A stretch of DNA of 64,000 nucleotides from NCBI GenBank assembly GCA_903813345.2, contig CAIIXF020000011.1, positions 9,952,842-10,016,841 on the forward strand, given 5' to 3'. Positions within the stretch are counted from its first letter, which is position 1, and every line of letters begins with the position of its first letter. The position numbers and the translations under genes were made by a program. The notes below the pieces were generated by a model, which ran no database searches, was not told the DNA's origin, and saw only the letters and a list, made by a program, of their open reading frames with translations. Of the stretch, positions 31,691-45,900 are shown piece by piece. The DNA comes from Owenia fusiformis. Taxonomy: Eukaryota; Annelida; Polychaeta; Sabellida; Oweniidae.

Positions 31691-34600
31691 TGCATGCTTC
31701 TAGGCTTACATCCAGACCCTGCGTAGCCAGTGTTGCTAGCGTAGCCACCAAATGCCTGCTCTTAAGATTACCTCATGAACTTCTAAAGCCGCGTAGCGAG
31801 TGTAGCTAGCGTTGCCACTGAATGCATGCTCCTAGGCTTACATCCAGATCCTGCGAAGCAACGTAGTCAGTGTAGCTAGAGTAGCCTCCGAATGCTTGCT
31901 CCTTGGTTTACCTCCAGCCGCGTAGCGAGTGTAGCAAACGAACCCATGGAATGCATGCTCCTAAGGATATCTCCAGACCCTCTGTAGTAGCGTAGCCAGT
32001 GTAGCTAGCGAATCCCCTGAATGCATGCTCCTAGGATAGCTTCCAGACCGTGTGTAGCTGCGTAGACAGTGTAGCTAGCGTAGCAACCGCATGCATGCTC
32101 CAAAGGTTACCTCTATAACCTCTGTAGCCGCATAGCGAGTGTAGAATACTAGCGTAGCCACGGCATGCATACTCTTTATGTTACCTCTATACACTCTGCA
32201 GTAGTGTACCCAATGTAGCTAGCGTAGCCACTGAATGCATGCTCCTAGGCTTACATCGAGACCCAGTGTAGCCGCTTAGCCGATTGCCTGCTCCTAAGCT
32301 TATCTCCAGAACATCTGTAGCAGCGTAGCGAGTGTAGCTAGCGAAGCCACCGAATGCATGCTCCTAAGGATTTTTCCAGACCCTCTGTAGATGCAAAGCT
32401 AGTGTAGCTACCTCTATACCCTCTGTAGTGGCGTAGCCAGTGTAGCTAGCGTATCCCCTGAATGCATGCTCCTAGGCTAACTTCCAGACCGTGTGTAGTC
32501 GCGTAGACAGTGTAGCTAGCGTAGCCACCGCATGCATGCTCCAAAGGTTACCTCCAGACCCTCTGTAGCCGTGAAGCAAGTGTAGCTAGCGTAGATACTG
32601 CATGCATGCTCCTAAGGATACCTCAAGACCCTCTATAGCTGCGTAGCCACTGTAGCTAGCGTAGCCACTGAATGCATGCTCCTACGCTTACTTCCAGACC
32701 CTGCGTATCTGCGTAGACAGTGTAGCTGGCGTAGCTACCACATACATTCTCCTAAGGTTACCTCTATACCCTCTGTAGCCGTGTAGCGGGTGTAGCTAGC
32801 GTAGCCACCGCATGCATGCTCCTTAGGTTACTTCTACTCTGTAGTAGCACTCCTAGTCAGCTAGCGAAGCTACTTAATGCATGCTTCTAGGCTTACATCC
32901 AGACCCTGCGTAGCCAGTGTTGCTAGCGTAGCCACCAAATGCCTGCTCTTAAGATTACCTCATGAACTTCTAAAGCCGCGTAGCGAGTGTAGCTAGCGTT
33001 GCCACTGAATGCATGCTCCTAGGCTTACATCCAGATCCTGCGAAGCAACGTAGTCAGTGTAGCTAGAGTAGCCTCCGAATGCTTGCTCCTTGGTTTACCT
33101 CCAGCCGCGTAGCGAGTGTAGCAAACGAACCCATGGAATGCATGCTCCTAAGGATATCTCCAGACCCTCTGTAGTAGCGTAGCCAGTGTAGCTAGTGAAT
33201 CCCCTGAATGCATGCTCCTAGGATAGCTTCCAGACCGTGTGTAGCTGCGTAGACAGTGTAGCTAGCGTAGCAACCGCATGCATGCTCCAAAGGTTACCTC
33301 TATACCCTCTGTAGCCGCGTAGCGGGTGTACCTAGCGTAGCCAGCGCATGCATGCTCCTTAGGTTACCTCTATATACTCTGCAGTAGCACACCCAGTGTA
33401 GCTAGCGTAGCCACTGAATGCATGCTCCAGACCCTGAGTAGCAGCATAGTCAGTGTAGCTAGAGTAGCCTCCGAATGCCTGCACCTTGGTTTACCTCGAG
33501 AACCTCTGTAGCCGCATAGCGAGTGTAAAATACTAGCGTAGCCACGGCATGCATACTCTTTATGCTACCTCTATACACTCTGCAGTAGTGTACCCAATGT
33601 AGCTAGCGTAGCCACTGAATGCATGCTCCTAGGCTTACATCGAGACCCAGTGTAGCCGCTTAGCCGATTGCCTGCTTCTAAGCTTATCTCAAGAACATCT
33701 GTAGTGGCGTAGCCAGTGTAGCTAGCGTATCCCCTGAATGCATGCTCCTAGGCTAACTTCCAGACCGTGTGTAGTCGCGTAGACAGTGTAGCTAGCGTAG
33801 CCACAGCATGCATGCTCCAAAGGTTACCTACAGACCCTCTGTAGCCGTGAAGCAAGTGTAGCTAGCGTAGATACCGCATGCATGATCCTAAGGATACCTC
33901 AAGACCCTCTATAGCTGCGTAGCCACTGTAGCTAGCGTAGCCCCTGAATGCATGCTCCTACGCTTACTTCCAGACCTTGTGTAGCTGCGTAGACAGTGTA
34001 GCTGGCGTATCTACCGCATACATTATCCTAATGTTACCTCTATACCCTCTGTAGCCGCGTAGCGGGTGTAGCTAGCGTAGCCACCGCATGCATGCTCCTA
34101 GGGTTACTTTTATATCCTCTGTAATTTGCGTAGCCAGTGTAGCTAGCGTAGCCAGTGTTGCTAGCGTAGCCACTGAATGCAAGCTCCTAGGCTTATTTCA
34201 AGACCCTGTGTAGCCGCGTAGACAGTGTAGCTAGCGTAGCTACCGCATACATTCTCCTTAGGTTACCTCTATACCCTCTGTAGCCGTGTAGTGGGTGTAT
34301 TTAGCGTAGCCACCGCATGCATGCTCCTTAGGTTACCTCTATATACTCTGTAGAAGCACACCCAGTTTAGCTAGCGTAGCCCCTGAATGCATGCTCCTAG
34401 GCTTACATCCAGACCGTGTGTAGTCGCGTAGACAGTGTAGCTAGCGTAGCCACCGCATGCATGCTCCAAAGGTTACCTCCAGACCCTCTGTAGCCGTGAA
34501 GCAAGTGTAGCTAGCGTAGATACTGCATGCATGCTCCTAAGGATACCTCAAGACCCTCTATAGCTGCGTAGCCACTGTAGCTAGCGTAGCCACTGAATGC

Positions 34601-37600
34601 ATGCTCCTACGCTTACTTCCAGAACCTGCGTATCTGCGTAGACAGTGTAGCTGGCGTAGCTACCGCATACATTCTCCTAAGGTTACCTCTATACCCTCTG
34701 TAGCCGCGTAGCGGGTGTAGCTAGCGTAGCCACCGCATGCATGCTCCTTAGGTTACTTCTACTCTGTAGTAGCACTCCTAGTCAGCTAGCGAAGCTACTT
34801 GATGCATGCTTCTAGGCTTACATCCAGACCCTGCGTAGCCAGTGTTGCTAGCGTAGCCACCAAATGCCTGCTCTTAAGATTACCTCATGAACTTCTAAAG
34901 CCGCGTAGCGAGTGTAGCTAGCGTTGCCACTGAATGCATGCTCCTAGGCTTACATCCAGATCCTGCGAAGCAACGTAGTCAGTGTAGCTAGAGTAGCCTC
35001 CGAATGCTTGCTCCTTGGTTTACCTCCAGCCGCGTAGCGAGTGTAGCAAACGAACCCATGGAATGCATGTCATAAGGATATCTCCAGACCCTCTGTAGTA
35101 GCGTAGCCAGTGTAGCTAGCGAATCCCCTGAATGCATGCTCCTAGGATAGCTTCCAGACCGTGTGTAGCTGCGTAGACAGTGTAGCTAGCGTAGCAACCG
35201 CATGCATGCTCCAAAGGTTACCTCTATACCCTCTGTAGCCGCGTAGCGGGTGTACCTAGCGTAGCCAGCGCATGCATGCTCCTTAGGTTACCTCTATATA
35301 CTCTGCAGTAGCACACCCAGTGTAGCTAGCGTAGCCACTGAATGCATGCTCCAGACCCTGCGTAGCAGCATAGTCAGTGTAGCTAGAGTAGCCTCCGAAT
35401 GCCTGCACCTTGGTTTACCTCGAGAACCTCTGTAGCCGCATAGCGAGTGTAGAATACTAGCGTAGCCACGGCATGCATACTCTTTATGTTACCTCTATAC
35501 ACTCTGCAGTAGTGTACCCAATGTAGCTAGCGTAGCCACTGAATGCATGCTCCTAGGCTTACATCGAGACCCAGTGTAGCCGCTTAGCCGATTGCCTGCT
35601 CCTAAGCTTATCTCCAGAACATCTGTAGCAGCGTAGCGAGTGTAGCTAGCGAAGCCACCGAATGCATGCTCCTAAGGATTTTTCCAGACCCTCTGTAGAT
35701 GCAAAGCTAGTGTAGCTACCTCTATACCCTCTGTAGTGGCGTAGCCAGTGTAGCTAGCGTATCCCCTGAATGCATGCTCCTAGGCTAACTTCCAGACCGT
35801 GTGTAGTCGCGTAGACAGTGTAGCTTGCGTAGCCACAGCATGCATGCTCCAAAGGTTACCTCCAGACCCTCTGTAGCCGTGAAGCAAGTGTAGCTAGCGT
35901 AGATACCGCATGCATGATCCTAAGGATACCTCAAGACCCTCTATAGCTGCGTAGCCACTGTAGCTAGCGTAGCCCCTGAATGCATGCTCCTACGCTTACT
36001 TCCAGACCTTGTGTAGCTGCGTAGACAGTGTAGCTGGCGTATCTACCGCATACATTATCCTAATGTTACCTCTATACCCTCTGTAGCCGCGTAGCGGGTG
36101 TAGCTAGCGTAGCCACCGCATGCATGCTCCTAGGGTTACTTTTATATCCTCTGTAATTTGCGTAGCCAGTGTAGCTAGCGTAGCCAGTGTAGCTAGCGTA
36201 GCCATTGAATGCAAGCTCCTAGGCTTATTTCCAGACCCTGTGTAGCCGCGTAGACAGTGTAGCTAGCGTAGCTACCGCATACATTCTCCTTAGGTTACCT
36301 CTATACCCTCTGTAGCCGTGTAGTGGGTGTATTTAGCGTAGCCACCGCATGCATGCTCCTTAGGTTACCTCTATATACTCTGTAGAAGCACACCCAGTTT
36401 AGCTAGCGTAGCCCCTGAATGCATGCACCTAGGCTTACATCCAGACCCTGCATAGCGGCATAGTCAGTGTAGCTAGAGTAGCCTCCGAATGCCTGCACCT
36501 TAGTTTACCTCCAGAACCTCTGTAGCCGCATAGCGAGTGTAGCTAGCGAAGCCACCGAATGCATGCTCCTAAGCTTACCTCCAGAACCTCTGTAGCCGCG
36601 TAGCGAGTGTAGCTAGCGAAGCCACCGAATGCATGCTCCTAAGGATATCTCCAGACCCTCTGTAGATGCAAAGCCAGTGTAGCTACCTCTATACCCTCTG
36701 TAGTGGCGTAGCCAGTGTAGCTAGCGTTTCCCCTGAATGCATGCTCCTAGGCTAACTTCCAGACCGTGTGTAGTCGCGTAGCCACTGTAGCTAGCGTAGC
36801 CACTGAATGCATGCTCCTACGCTTACTTCCAGACCCTGTGTAGTGTAGCTAGAGTAGCCTCGGAATGCTTGCTCATTGGTTTACCTCCAGCCGCGTAGCG
36901 AGTGTAGCAAACGAACCCATCGAATGCATGCTCCTAAGGATATCTCCAGACCCTCTGTAGCCGCGTAGCGGGTGTACCTATCGTAGCCACCGCATGTATG
37001 CTCCTAAGGTTACCTCTATATACTCTGTAGTAGCACACCCAGTGTAGCTAGCGTAGCCACTGAATGCATGCTCCTAGGCTTACATCCAGACCCTGCGTAG
37101 CAGCATAGTCAGTGTAGCTAGAGTAGCCTCCGAATGCCTGCACCTTGGTTTACCTCGAGAACCTCTGTAGCCGCATATCGAGTGTAGGATACTAGCGTAG
37201 CCACCGCATGCATACTCTTTATGTTACCTCTATACACTCTGCAGTAGTGTACCCAATGTAGCTAGCGTAGCCACTGAATGCATGCTCCTAGGCTTACATC
37301 CAGACCGAGTGTAGCCGCTTAGCCAGTGTGGCTAGCAAAGTCACCGATTGCCTGCTCCTAATCTTATCTCCAAAACATCTGTAGCAGCGTAGCGAGTGTA
37401 GCTAGTGAAGCCACCGAATGCATGCTCCTAAGGATATCTCTAGACCCTCTGTAGATGCAAAGCCAGTGTAGCTACCTCTATACCCTCTGTAGTGGCGTAG
37501 CCAATGTAGCTAGCGTATCCCCTGAATGCATGCTCCTAGGCTAACTTCCAGACCGTGTGTAGTCGCGTAGACAGTGTAGCTAGCGTAGCCACCGCATGCA

Positions 37601-39990
37601 TGCTCCAAAGGTTTCCTCCAGACCCTCTGTAGCCGTGAAGCAAGTGTAGCTAGCGTAGATACTGCATGCATGCTCCTAAGGATACCTCAAGACCCTCTAT
37701 AGCTGCATAGCCACTGTAGCTAGCGTAGCCACTGAATGCATGCTCCTACGCTTACTTCCAGACCCTGCGTATCTGCGTAGACAGTGTAGCTGGCGTAGCT
37801 ACAGCATACATTCTCCTAAGGTTACCTCTATACCCTCTGTAGCCGCGTAGCGGGTGTAGCTAGCGTAGCCACCGCATGCATGCTCCTTAGGTTACCTCTA
37901 TATACTCTGCAGTAGCACACCCAGTGTAGCTAGCGTAGCCACTGAATGCATGCTCCTAGGCTTACATCCAGACCCTGCGTAGCCAGTGTTGCTAGCGGAG
38001 CCACCAAATGCCTGCTCTTAAGATTACCTCATGAACTTCTAAAGCCGCGTAGCGAGTGTAGCTAGCGTTGCCACTGAATGCATGCTCCTAGGCTTACATC
38101 CAGATCCTGCGAAGCAACGTAGTCAGTGTAGCTAGAGTAGCCTCCGAATGCTTGCTCCTTTGTTAACCTCCAGCTGCGTAGCGAGTGTAGCAAACGAACC
38201 CATGGAATGCATGCTCCTAAGGATATCTCCAGACCCCCTGTAGTAGCGTAGCCAGTGTAGCTAGCGAATCCCCTGAATGCATGCTCCTAGGATAGCTTCC
38301 AGACCGTGTGTAGCCGCGTAGACAGTGTAGCTAGCGTAGCAACCGCATGCATGCTCCAAAGGTTACCTCTATACCCTCTGTAGCCGCGTAGCGGGTGTAC
38401 CTAGCGTAGCCAGCGCATGCATGCTCCTTAGGTTACCTCTATATACTCTGCAGTAGCACACCCAGTGTAGCTAGCGTAGCCACTGAATGCATGCTCCTAG
38501 GCTTACATCCAGACCCTGCGTAGCAGCATAGTCAGTGTAGCAAGAGTAGCCTCCGAATGCCTGCACCTTGGTTTACCTCGAGAACCTCTGTAGCCGCATA
38601 GCGAGTGTAGAATACTAGCGTAGCCACGGCATGCATACTCTTTATGTTACCTCTATACACTCTGCAGTAGTGTACCCAATGTAGCTAGCGTAGCCACTGA
38701 ATGCATGCTCCTAGGCTTACATCGAGACCCAGTGTAGCCGCTTAGCCGATTGCCTGCTCCTAAGCTTATCTCCAGAACATCTGTAGCAGCGTATCAAGTG
38801 TAGCTAGCGAAGCCACCGAATGCATGCTCCTAAGGATTTTCCAGACCCTCTGTAGATGCAAAGCTAGTGTAGCTACCTCTATACCCTCTGTAGTGGCGTA
38901 GCCAGTGTAGCTAGCGTATCCCCTGAATGCATGCTCCTAGGCTAACTTCCAGACCGTGTGTAGTCGCGTAGACAGTGTAGCTAGCGTAGCCACAGCATGC
39001 ATGCTCCAAAGGTTACCTCCAGACCCTCTGTAGCCGTGAAGCAAGTGTAGCTAGCGTAGATACCGCATGCATGATCCTAAGGATACCTCAAGACCCTCTA
39101 TAGCTGCGTAGCCACTGTAGCTAGCGTAGCCCCTGAATGCATGCTCCTACGCTTACTTCCAGACCTTGTGTAGCTGCGTAGACAGTGTAGCTGGCGTATC
39201 TACCGCATACATTATCCTAATGTTACCTCTATACCCTCTGTAGCCGCGTAGCGGGTGTAGCTAGCGTAGCCACCGCATGCATGCTCCTAGGGTTACTTTT
39301 ATATCCTCTGTAATTTGCGTAGCCAGTGTAGCTAGCGTAGCCAGTGTTGCTAGCGTAGCCACTGAATGCAAGCTCCTAGGCTTATTTCAAGACCCTGTGT
39401 AGCCGCGTAGACAGTGTAGCTAGCGTAGCTACCGCATACATTCTCCTTAGGTTACCTCTATACCCTCTGTAGCCGTGTAGTGGGTGTATTTAGCGTAGCC
39501 ACCGCATGCATGCTCCTTAGGTTACCTCTATATACTCTGTAGAAGCACACCCAGTTTAGCTAGCGTAGCCCCTGAATGCATGCTCCTAGGCTTACATCCA
39601 GACCGTGTGTAGTCGCGTAGACAGTGTAGCTAGCGTAGCCACCGCATGCATGCTCCAAAGGTTACCTCCAGACCCTCTGTAGCCGTGAAGCAAGTGTAGC
39701 TAGCGTAGATACTGCATGCATGCTCCTAAGGATACCTCAAGACCCTCTATAGCTGCGTAGCCACTGTAGCTAGCGTAGCCACTGAATGCATGCTCCTACG
39801 CTTACTTCCAGAACCTGCGTATCTGCGTAGACAGTGTAGCTGGCGTAGCTACCGCATACATTCTCCTAAGGTTACCTCTATACCCTCTGTAGCCGCGTAG
39901 CGGGTGTATCTAGCGTAGCCACCGCATGCATGCTCCTTAGGTTACTTCTACTCTGTAGTAGCACTCCTAGTCAGCTAGCGAAGCTACTTA
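31690..39990 (+). repeat. 8.3-kb satellite higher-order repeat, copy 1
   Basis: Between successive ACTTAATGCATGCTTCTAGG-type landmarks the spacing is ~1,187, ~1,925 and ~5,188 bp. Private marks include GGAATGCATGTCATAAGG near 35,060, TAGCCATTGAATGCAAGC near 36,200 and CTAATCTTATCTCCAAAAC near 37,360. Each recurs ~8.3 or ~11.6 kb later. Confidence 0.8.
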
Positions 39991-42900
39991 ATGCATGCTT
40001 CTAGGCTTACATCCAGACCCTGCGTAGCCAGTGTTGCTAGCGTAGCCACCAAATGCCTGCTCTTAAGATTACCTCATGAACTTCTAAAGCCGCGTAGCGA
40101 GTGTAGCTAGCGTTGCCACTGAATGCATGCTCCTAGGCTTACATCCAGATCCTGCGAAGCAACGTAGTCAGTGTAGCTAGAGTAGCCTCCGAATGCTTGC
40201 TCCTTGGTTTACCTCCAGCCGCGTAGCGAGTGTAGCAAACGAACCCATGGAATGCATGCTCCTAAGGATATCTCCAGACCCTCTGTAGTAGCGTAGCCAG
40301 TGTAGCTAGCGAATCCCCTGAATGCATGCTCCTAGGATAGCTTCCAGACCGTGTGTAGCTGCGTAGACAGTGTAGCTAGCGTAGCAACCGCATGCATGCT
40401 CCAAAGGTTACCTCTATAACCTCTGTAGCCGCATAGCGAGTGTAGAATACTAGCGTAGCCACGGCATGCATACTCTTTATGTTACCTCTATACACTCTGC
40501 AGTAGTGTACCCAATGTAGCTAGCGTAGCCACTGAATGCATGCTCCTAGGCTTACATCGAGACCCAGTGTAGCCGCTTAGCCGATTGCCTGCTCCTAAGC
40601 TTATCTCCAGAACATCTGTAGCAGCGTAGCGAGTGTAGCTAGCGAAGCCACCGAATGCATGCTCCTAAGGATTTTTCCAGACCCTCTGTAGATGCAAAGC
40701 TAGTGTAGCTACCTCTATACCCTCTGTAGTGGCGTAGCCAGTGTAGCTAGCGTATCCCCTGAATGCATGCTCCTAGGCTAACTTCCAGACCGTGTGTAGT
40801 CGCGTAGACAGTGTAGCTAGCGTAGCCACCGCATGCATGCTCCAAAGGTTACCTCCAGACCCTCTGTAGCCGTGAAGCAAGTGTAGCTAGCGTAGATACT
40901 GCATGCATGCTCCTAAGGATACCTCAAGACCCTCTATAGCTGCGTAGCCACTGTAGCTAGCGTAGCCACTGAATGCATGCTCCTACGCTTACTTCCAGAC
41001 CCTGCGTATCTGCGTAGACAGTGTAGCTGGCGTAGCTACCACATACATTCTCCTAAGGTTACCTCTATACCCTCTGTAGCCGTGTAGCGGGTGTAGCTAG
41101 CGTAGCCACCGCATGCATGCTCCTTAGGTTACTTCTACTCTGTAGTAGCACTCCTAGTCAGCTAGCGAAGCTACTTAATGCATGCTTCTAGGCTTACATC
41201 CAGACCCTGCGTAGCCAGTGTTGCTAGCGTAGCCACCAAATGCCTGCTCTTAAGATTACCTCATGAACTTCTAAAGCCGCGTAGCGAGTGTAGCTAGCGT
41301 TGCCACTGAATGCATGCTCCTAGGCTTACATCCAGATCCTGCGAAGCAACGTAGTCAGTGTAGCTAGAGTAGCCTCCGAATGCTTGCTCCTTGGTTTACC
41401 TCCAGCCGCGTAGCGAGTGTAGCAAACGAACCCATGGAATGCATGCTCCTAAGGATATCTCCAGACCCTCTGTAGTAGCGTAGCCAGTGTAGCTAGTGAA
41501 TCCCCTGAATGCATGCTCCTAGGATAGCTTCCAGACCGTGTGTAGCTGCGTAGACAGTGTAGCTAGCGTAGCAACCGCATGCATGCTCCAAAGGTTACCT
41601 CTATACCCTCTGTAGCCGCGTAGCGGGTGTACCTAGCGTAGCCAGCGCATGCATGCTCCTTAAGTTACCTCTATATACTCTGCAGTAGCACACCCAGTGT
41701 AGCTAGCGTAGCCACTGAATGCATGCTCCAGACCCTGAGTAGCAGCATAGTCAGTGTAGCTAGAGTAGCCTCCGAATGCCTGCACCTTGGTTTACCTCGA
41801 GAACCTCTGTAGCCGCATAGCGAGTGTAAAATACTAGCGTAGCCACGGCATGCATACTCTTTATGCTACCTCTATACACTCTGCAGTAGTGTACCCAATG
41901 TAGCTAGCGTAGCCACTGAATGCATGCTCCTAGGCTTACATCGAGACCCAGTGTAGCCGCTTAGCCGATTGCCTGCTTCTAAGCTTATCTCAAGAACATC
42001 TGTAGTGGCGTAGCCAGTGTAGCTAGCGTATCCCCTGAATGCATGCTCCTAGGCTAACTTCCAGACCGTGTGTAGTCGCGTAGACAGTGTAGCTAGCGTA
42101 GCCACAGCATGCATGCTCCAAAGGTTACCTACAGACCCTCTGTAGCCGTGAAGCAAGTGTAGCTAGCGTAGATACCGCATGCATGATCCTAAGGATACCT
42201 CAAGACCCTCTATAGCTGCGTAGCCACTGTAGCTAGCGTAGCCCCTGAATGCATGCTCCTACGCTTACTTCCAGACCTTGTGTAGCTGCGTAGACAGTGT
42301 AGCTGGCGTATCTACCGCATACATTATCCTAATGTTACCTCTATACCCTCTGTAGCCGCGTAGCGGGTGTAGCTAGCGTAGCCACCGCATGCATGCTCCT
42401 AGGGTTACTTTTATATCCTCTGTAATTTGCGTAGCCAGTGTAGCTAGCGTAGCCAGTGTTGCTAGCGTAGCCACTGAATGCAAGCTCCTAGGCTTATTTC
42501 AAGACCCTGTGTAGCCGCGTAGACAGTGTAGCTAGCGTAGCTACCGCATACATTCTCCTTAGGTTACCTCTATACCCTCTGTAGCCGTGTAGTGGGTGTA
42601 TTTAGCGTAGCCACCGCATGCATGCTCCTTAGGTTACCTCTATATACTCTGTAGAAGCACACCCAGTTTAGCTAGCGTAGCCCCTGAATGCATGCTCCTA
42701 GGCTTACATCCAGACCGTGTGTAGTCGCGTAGACAGTGTAGCTAGCGTAGCCACCGCATGCATGCTCCAAAGGTTACCTCCAGACCCTCTGTAGCCGTGA
42801 AGCAAGTGTAGCTAGCGTAGATACTGCATGCATGCTCCTAAGGATACCTCAAGACCCTCTATAGCTGCGTAGCCACTGTAGCTAGCGTAGCCACTGAATG

Positions 42901-45900
42901 CATGCTCCTACGCTTACTTCCAGAACCTGCGTATCTGCGTAGACAGTGTAGCTGGCGTAGCTACCGCATACATTCTCCTAAGGTTACCTCTATACCCTCT
43001 GTAGCCGCGTAGCGGGTGTAGCTAGCGTAGCCACCGCATGCATGCTCCTTAGGTTACTTCTACTCTGTAGTAGCACTCCTAGTCAGCTAGCGAAGCTACT
43101 TGATGCATGCTTCTTGGCTTACATCCAGACCCTGCGTAGCCAGTGTTGCTAGCGTAGCCACCAAATGCCTGCTCTTAAGATTACCTCATGAACTTCTAAA
43201 GCCGCGTAGCGAGTGTAGCTAGCGTTGCCACTGAATGCATGCTCCTAGGCTTACATCCAGATCCTGCGAAGCAACGTAGTCAGTGTAGCTAGAGTAGCCT
43301 CCGAATGCTTGCTCCTTGGTTTACCTCCAGCCGCGTAGCGAGTGTAGCAAACGAACCCATGGAATGCATGTCATAAGGATATCTCCAGACCCTCTGTAGT
43401 AGCGTAGCCAGTGTAGCTAGCGAATCCCCTGAATGCATGCTCCTAGGATAGCTTCCAGACCGTGTGTAGCTGCGTAGACAGTGTAGCTAGCGTAGCAACC
43501 GCATGCATGCTCCAAAGGTTACCTCTATACCCTCTGTAGCCGCGTAGCGGGTGTACCTAGCGTAGCCAGCGCATGCATGCTCCTTAGGTTACCTCTATAT
43601 ACTCTGCAGTAGCACACCCAGTGTAGCTAGCGTAGCCACTGAATGCATGCTCCAGACCCTGCGTAGCAGCATAGTCAGTGTAGCTAGAGTAGCCTCCGAA
43701 TGCCTGCACCTTGGTTTACCTCGAGAACCTCTGTAGCCGCATAGCGAGTGTAGAATACTAGCGTAGCCACGGCATGCATACTCTTTATGTTACCTCTATA
43801 CACTCTGCAGTAGTGTACCCAATGTAGCTAGCGTAGCCACTGAATGCATGCTCCTAGGCTTACATCGAGACCCAGTGTAGCCGCTTAGCCGATTGCCTGC
43901 TCCTAAGCTTATCTCCAGAACATCTGTAGCAGCGTAGCGAGTGTAGCTAGCGAAGCCACCGAATGCATGCTCCTAAGGATTTTTCCAGACCCTCTGTAGA
44001 TGCAAAGCTAGTGTAGCTACCTCTATACCCTCTGTAGTGGCGTAGCCAGTGTAGCTAGCGTATCCCCTGAATGCATGCTCCTAGGCTAACTTCCAGACCG
44101 TGTGTAGTCGCGTAGACAGTGTAGCTAGCGTAGCCACCGCATGCATGCTCCAAAGGTTACCTCCAGACCCTCTGTAGCCGTGAAGCAAGTGTAGCTAGCG
44201 TAGATACTGCATGCATGCTCCTAAGGATACCTCAAGACCCTCTATAGCTGCGTAGCCACTGTAGCTAGCGTAGCCACTGAATGCATGCTCCTACGCTTAC
44301 TTCCAGACCCTGCGTATCTGCGTAGACAGTGTAGCTGGCGTAGCTACCACATACATTCTCCTAAGGTTACCTCTATACCCTCTGTAGCCGTGTAGCGGGT
44401 GTAGCTAGCGTAGCCACCGCATGCATGCTCCTTAGGTTACTTCTACTCTGTAGTAGCACTCCTAGTCAGCTAGCGAAGCTACTTAATGCATGCTTCTAGG
44501 CTTACATCCAGACCCTGCGTAGCCAGTGTTGCTAGCGTAGCCACCAAATGCCTGCTCTTAAGATTACCTCATGAACTTCTAAAGCCGCGTAGCGAGTGTA
44601 GCTAGCGTTGCCACTGAATGCATGCTCCTAGGCTTACATCCAGATCCTGCGAAGCAACGTAGTCAGTGTAGCTAGAGTAGCCTCCGAATGCTTGCTCCTT
44701 GGTTTACCTCCAGCCGCGTAGCGAGTGTAGCAAACGAACCCATGGAATGCATGCTCCTAAGGATATCTCCAGACCCTCTGTAGTAGCGTAGCCAGTGTAG
44801 CTAGTGAATCCCCTGAATGCATGCTCCTAGGATAGCTTCCAGACCGTGTGTAGCTGCGTAGACAGTGTAGCTAGCGTAGCAACCGCATGCATGCTCCAAA
44901 GGTTACCTCTATACCCTCTGTAGCCGCGTAGCGGGTGTACCTAGCGTAGCCAGCGCATGCATGCTCCTTAGGTTACCTCTATATACTCTGCAGTAGCACA
45001 CCCAGTGTAGCTAGCGTAGCCACTGAATGCATGCTCCAGACCCTGAGTAGCAGCATAGTCAGTGTAGCTAGAGTAGCCTCCGAATGCCTGCACCTTGGTT
45101 TACCTCGAGAACCTCTGTAGCCGCATAGCGAGTGTAAAATACTAGCGTAGCCACGGCATGCATACTCTTTATGCTACCTCTATACACTCTGCAGTAGTGT
45201 ACCCAATGTAGCTAGCGTAGCCACTGAATGCATGCTCCTAGGCTTACATCGAGACCCAGTGTAGCCGCTTAGCCGATTGCCTGCTTCTAAGCTTATCTCA
45301 AGAACATCTGTAGTGGCGTAGCCAGTGTAGCTAGCGTATCCCCTGAATGCATGCTCCTAGGCTAACTTCCAGACCGTGTGTAGTCGCGTAGACAGTGTAG
45401 CTAGCGTAGCCACAGCATGCATGCTCCAAAGGTTACCTACAGACCCTCTGTAGCCGTGAAGCAAGTGTAGCTAGCGTAGATACCGCATGCATGATCCTAA
45501 GGATACCTCAAGACCCTCTATAGCTGCGTAGCCACTGTAGCTAGCGTAGCCCCTGAATGCATGCTCCTACGCTTACTTCCAGACCTTGTGTAGCTGCGTA
45601 GACAGTGTAGCTGGCGTATCTACCGCATACATTATCCTAATGTTACCTCTATACCCTCTGTAGCCGCGTAGCGGGTGTAGCTAGCGTAGCCACCGCATGC
45701 ATGCTCCTAGGGTTACTTTTATATCCTCTGTAATTTGCGTAGCCAGTGTAGCTAGCGTAGCCAGTGTTGCTAGCGTAGCCACTGAATGCAAGCTCCTAGG
45801 CTTATTTCAAGACCCTGTGTAGCCGCGTAGACAGTGTAGCTAGCGTAGCTACCGCATACATTCTCCTTAGGTTACCTCTATACCCTCTGTAGCCGTGTAG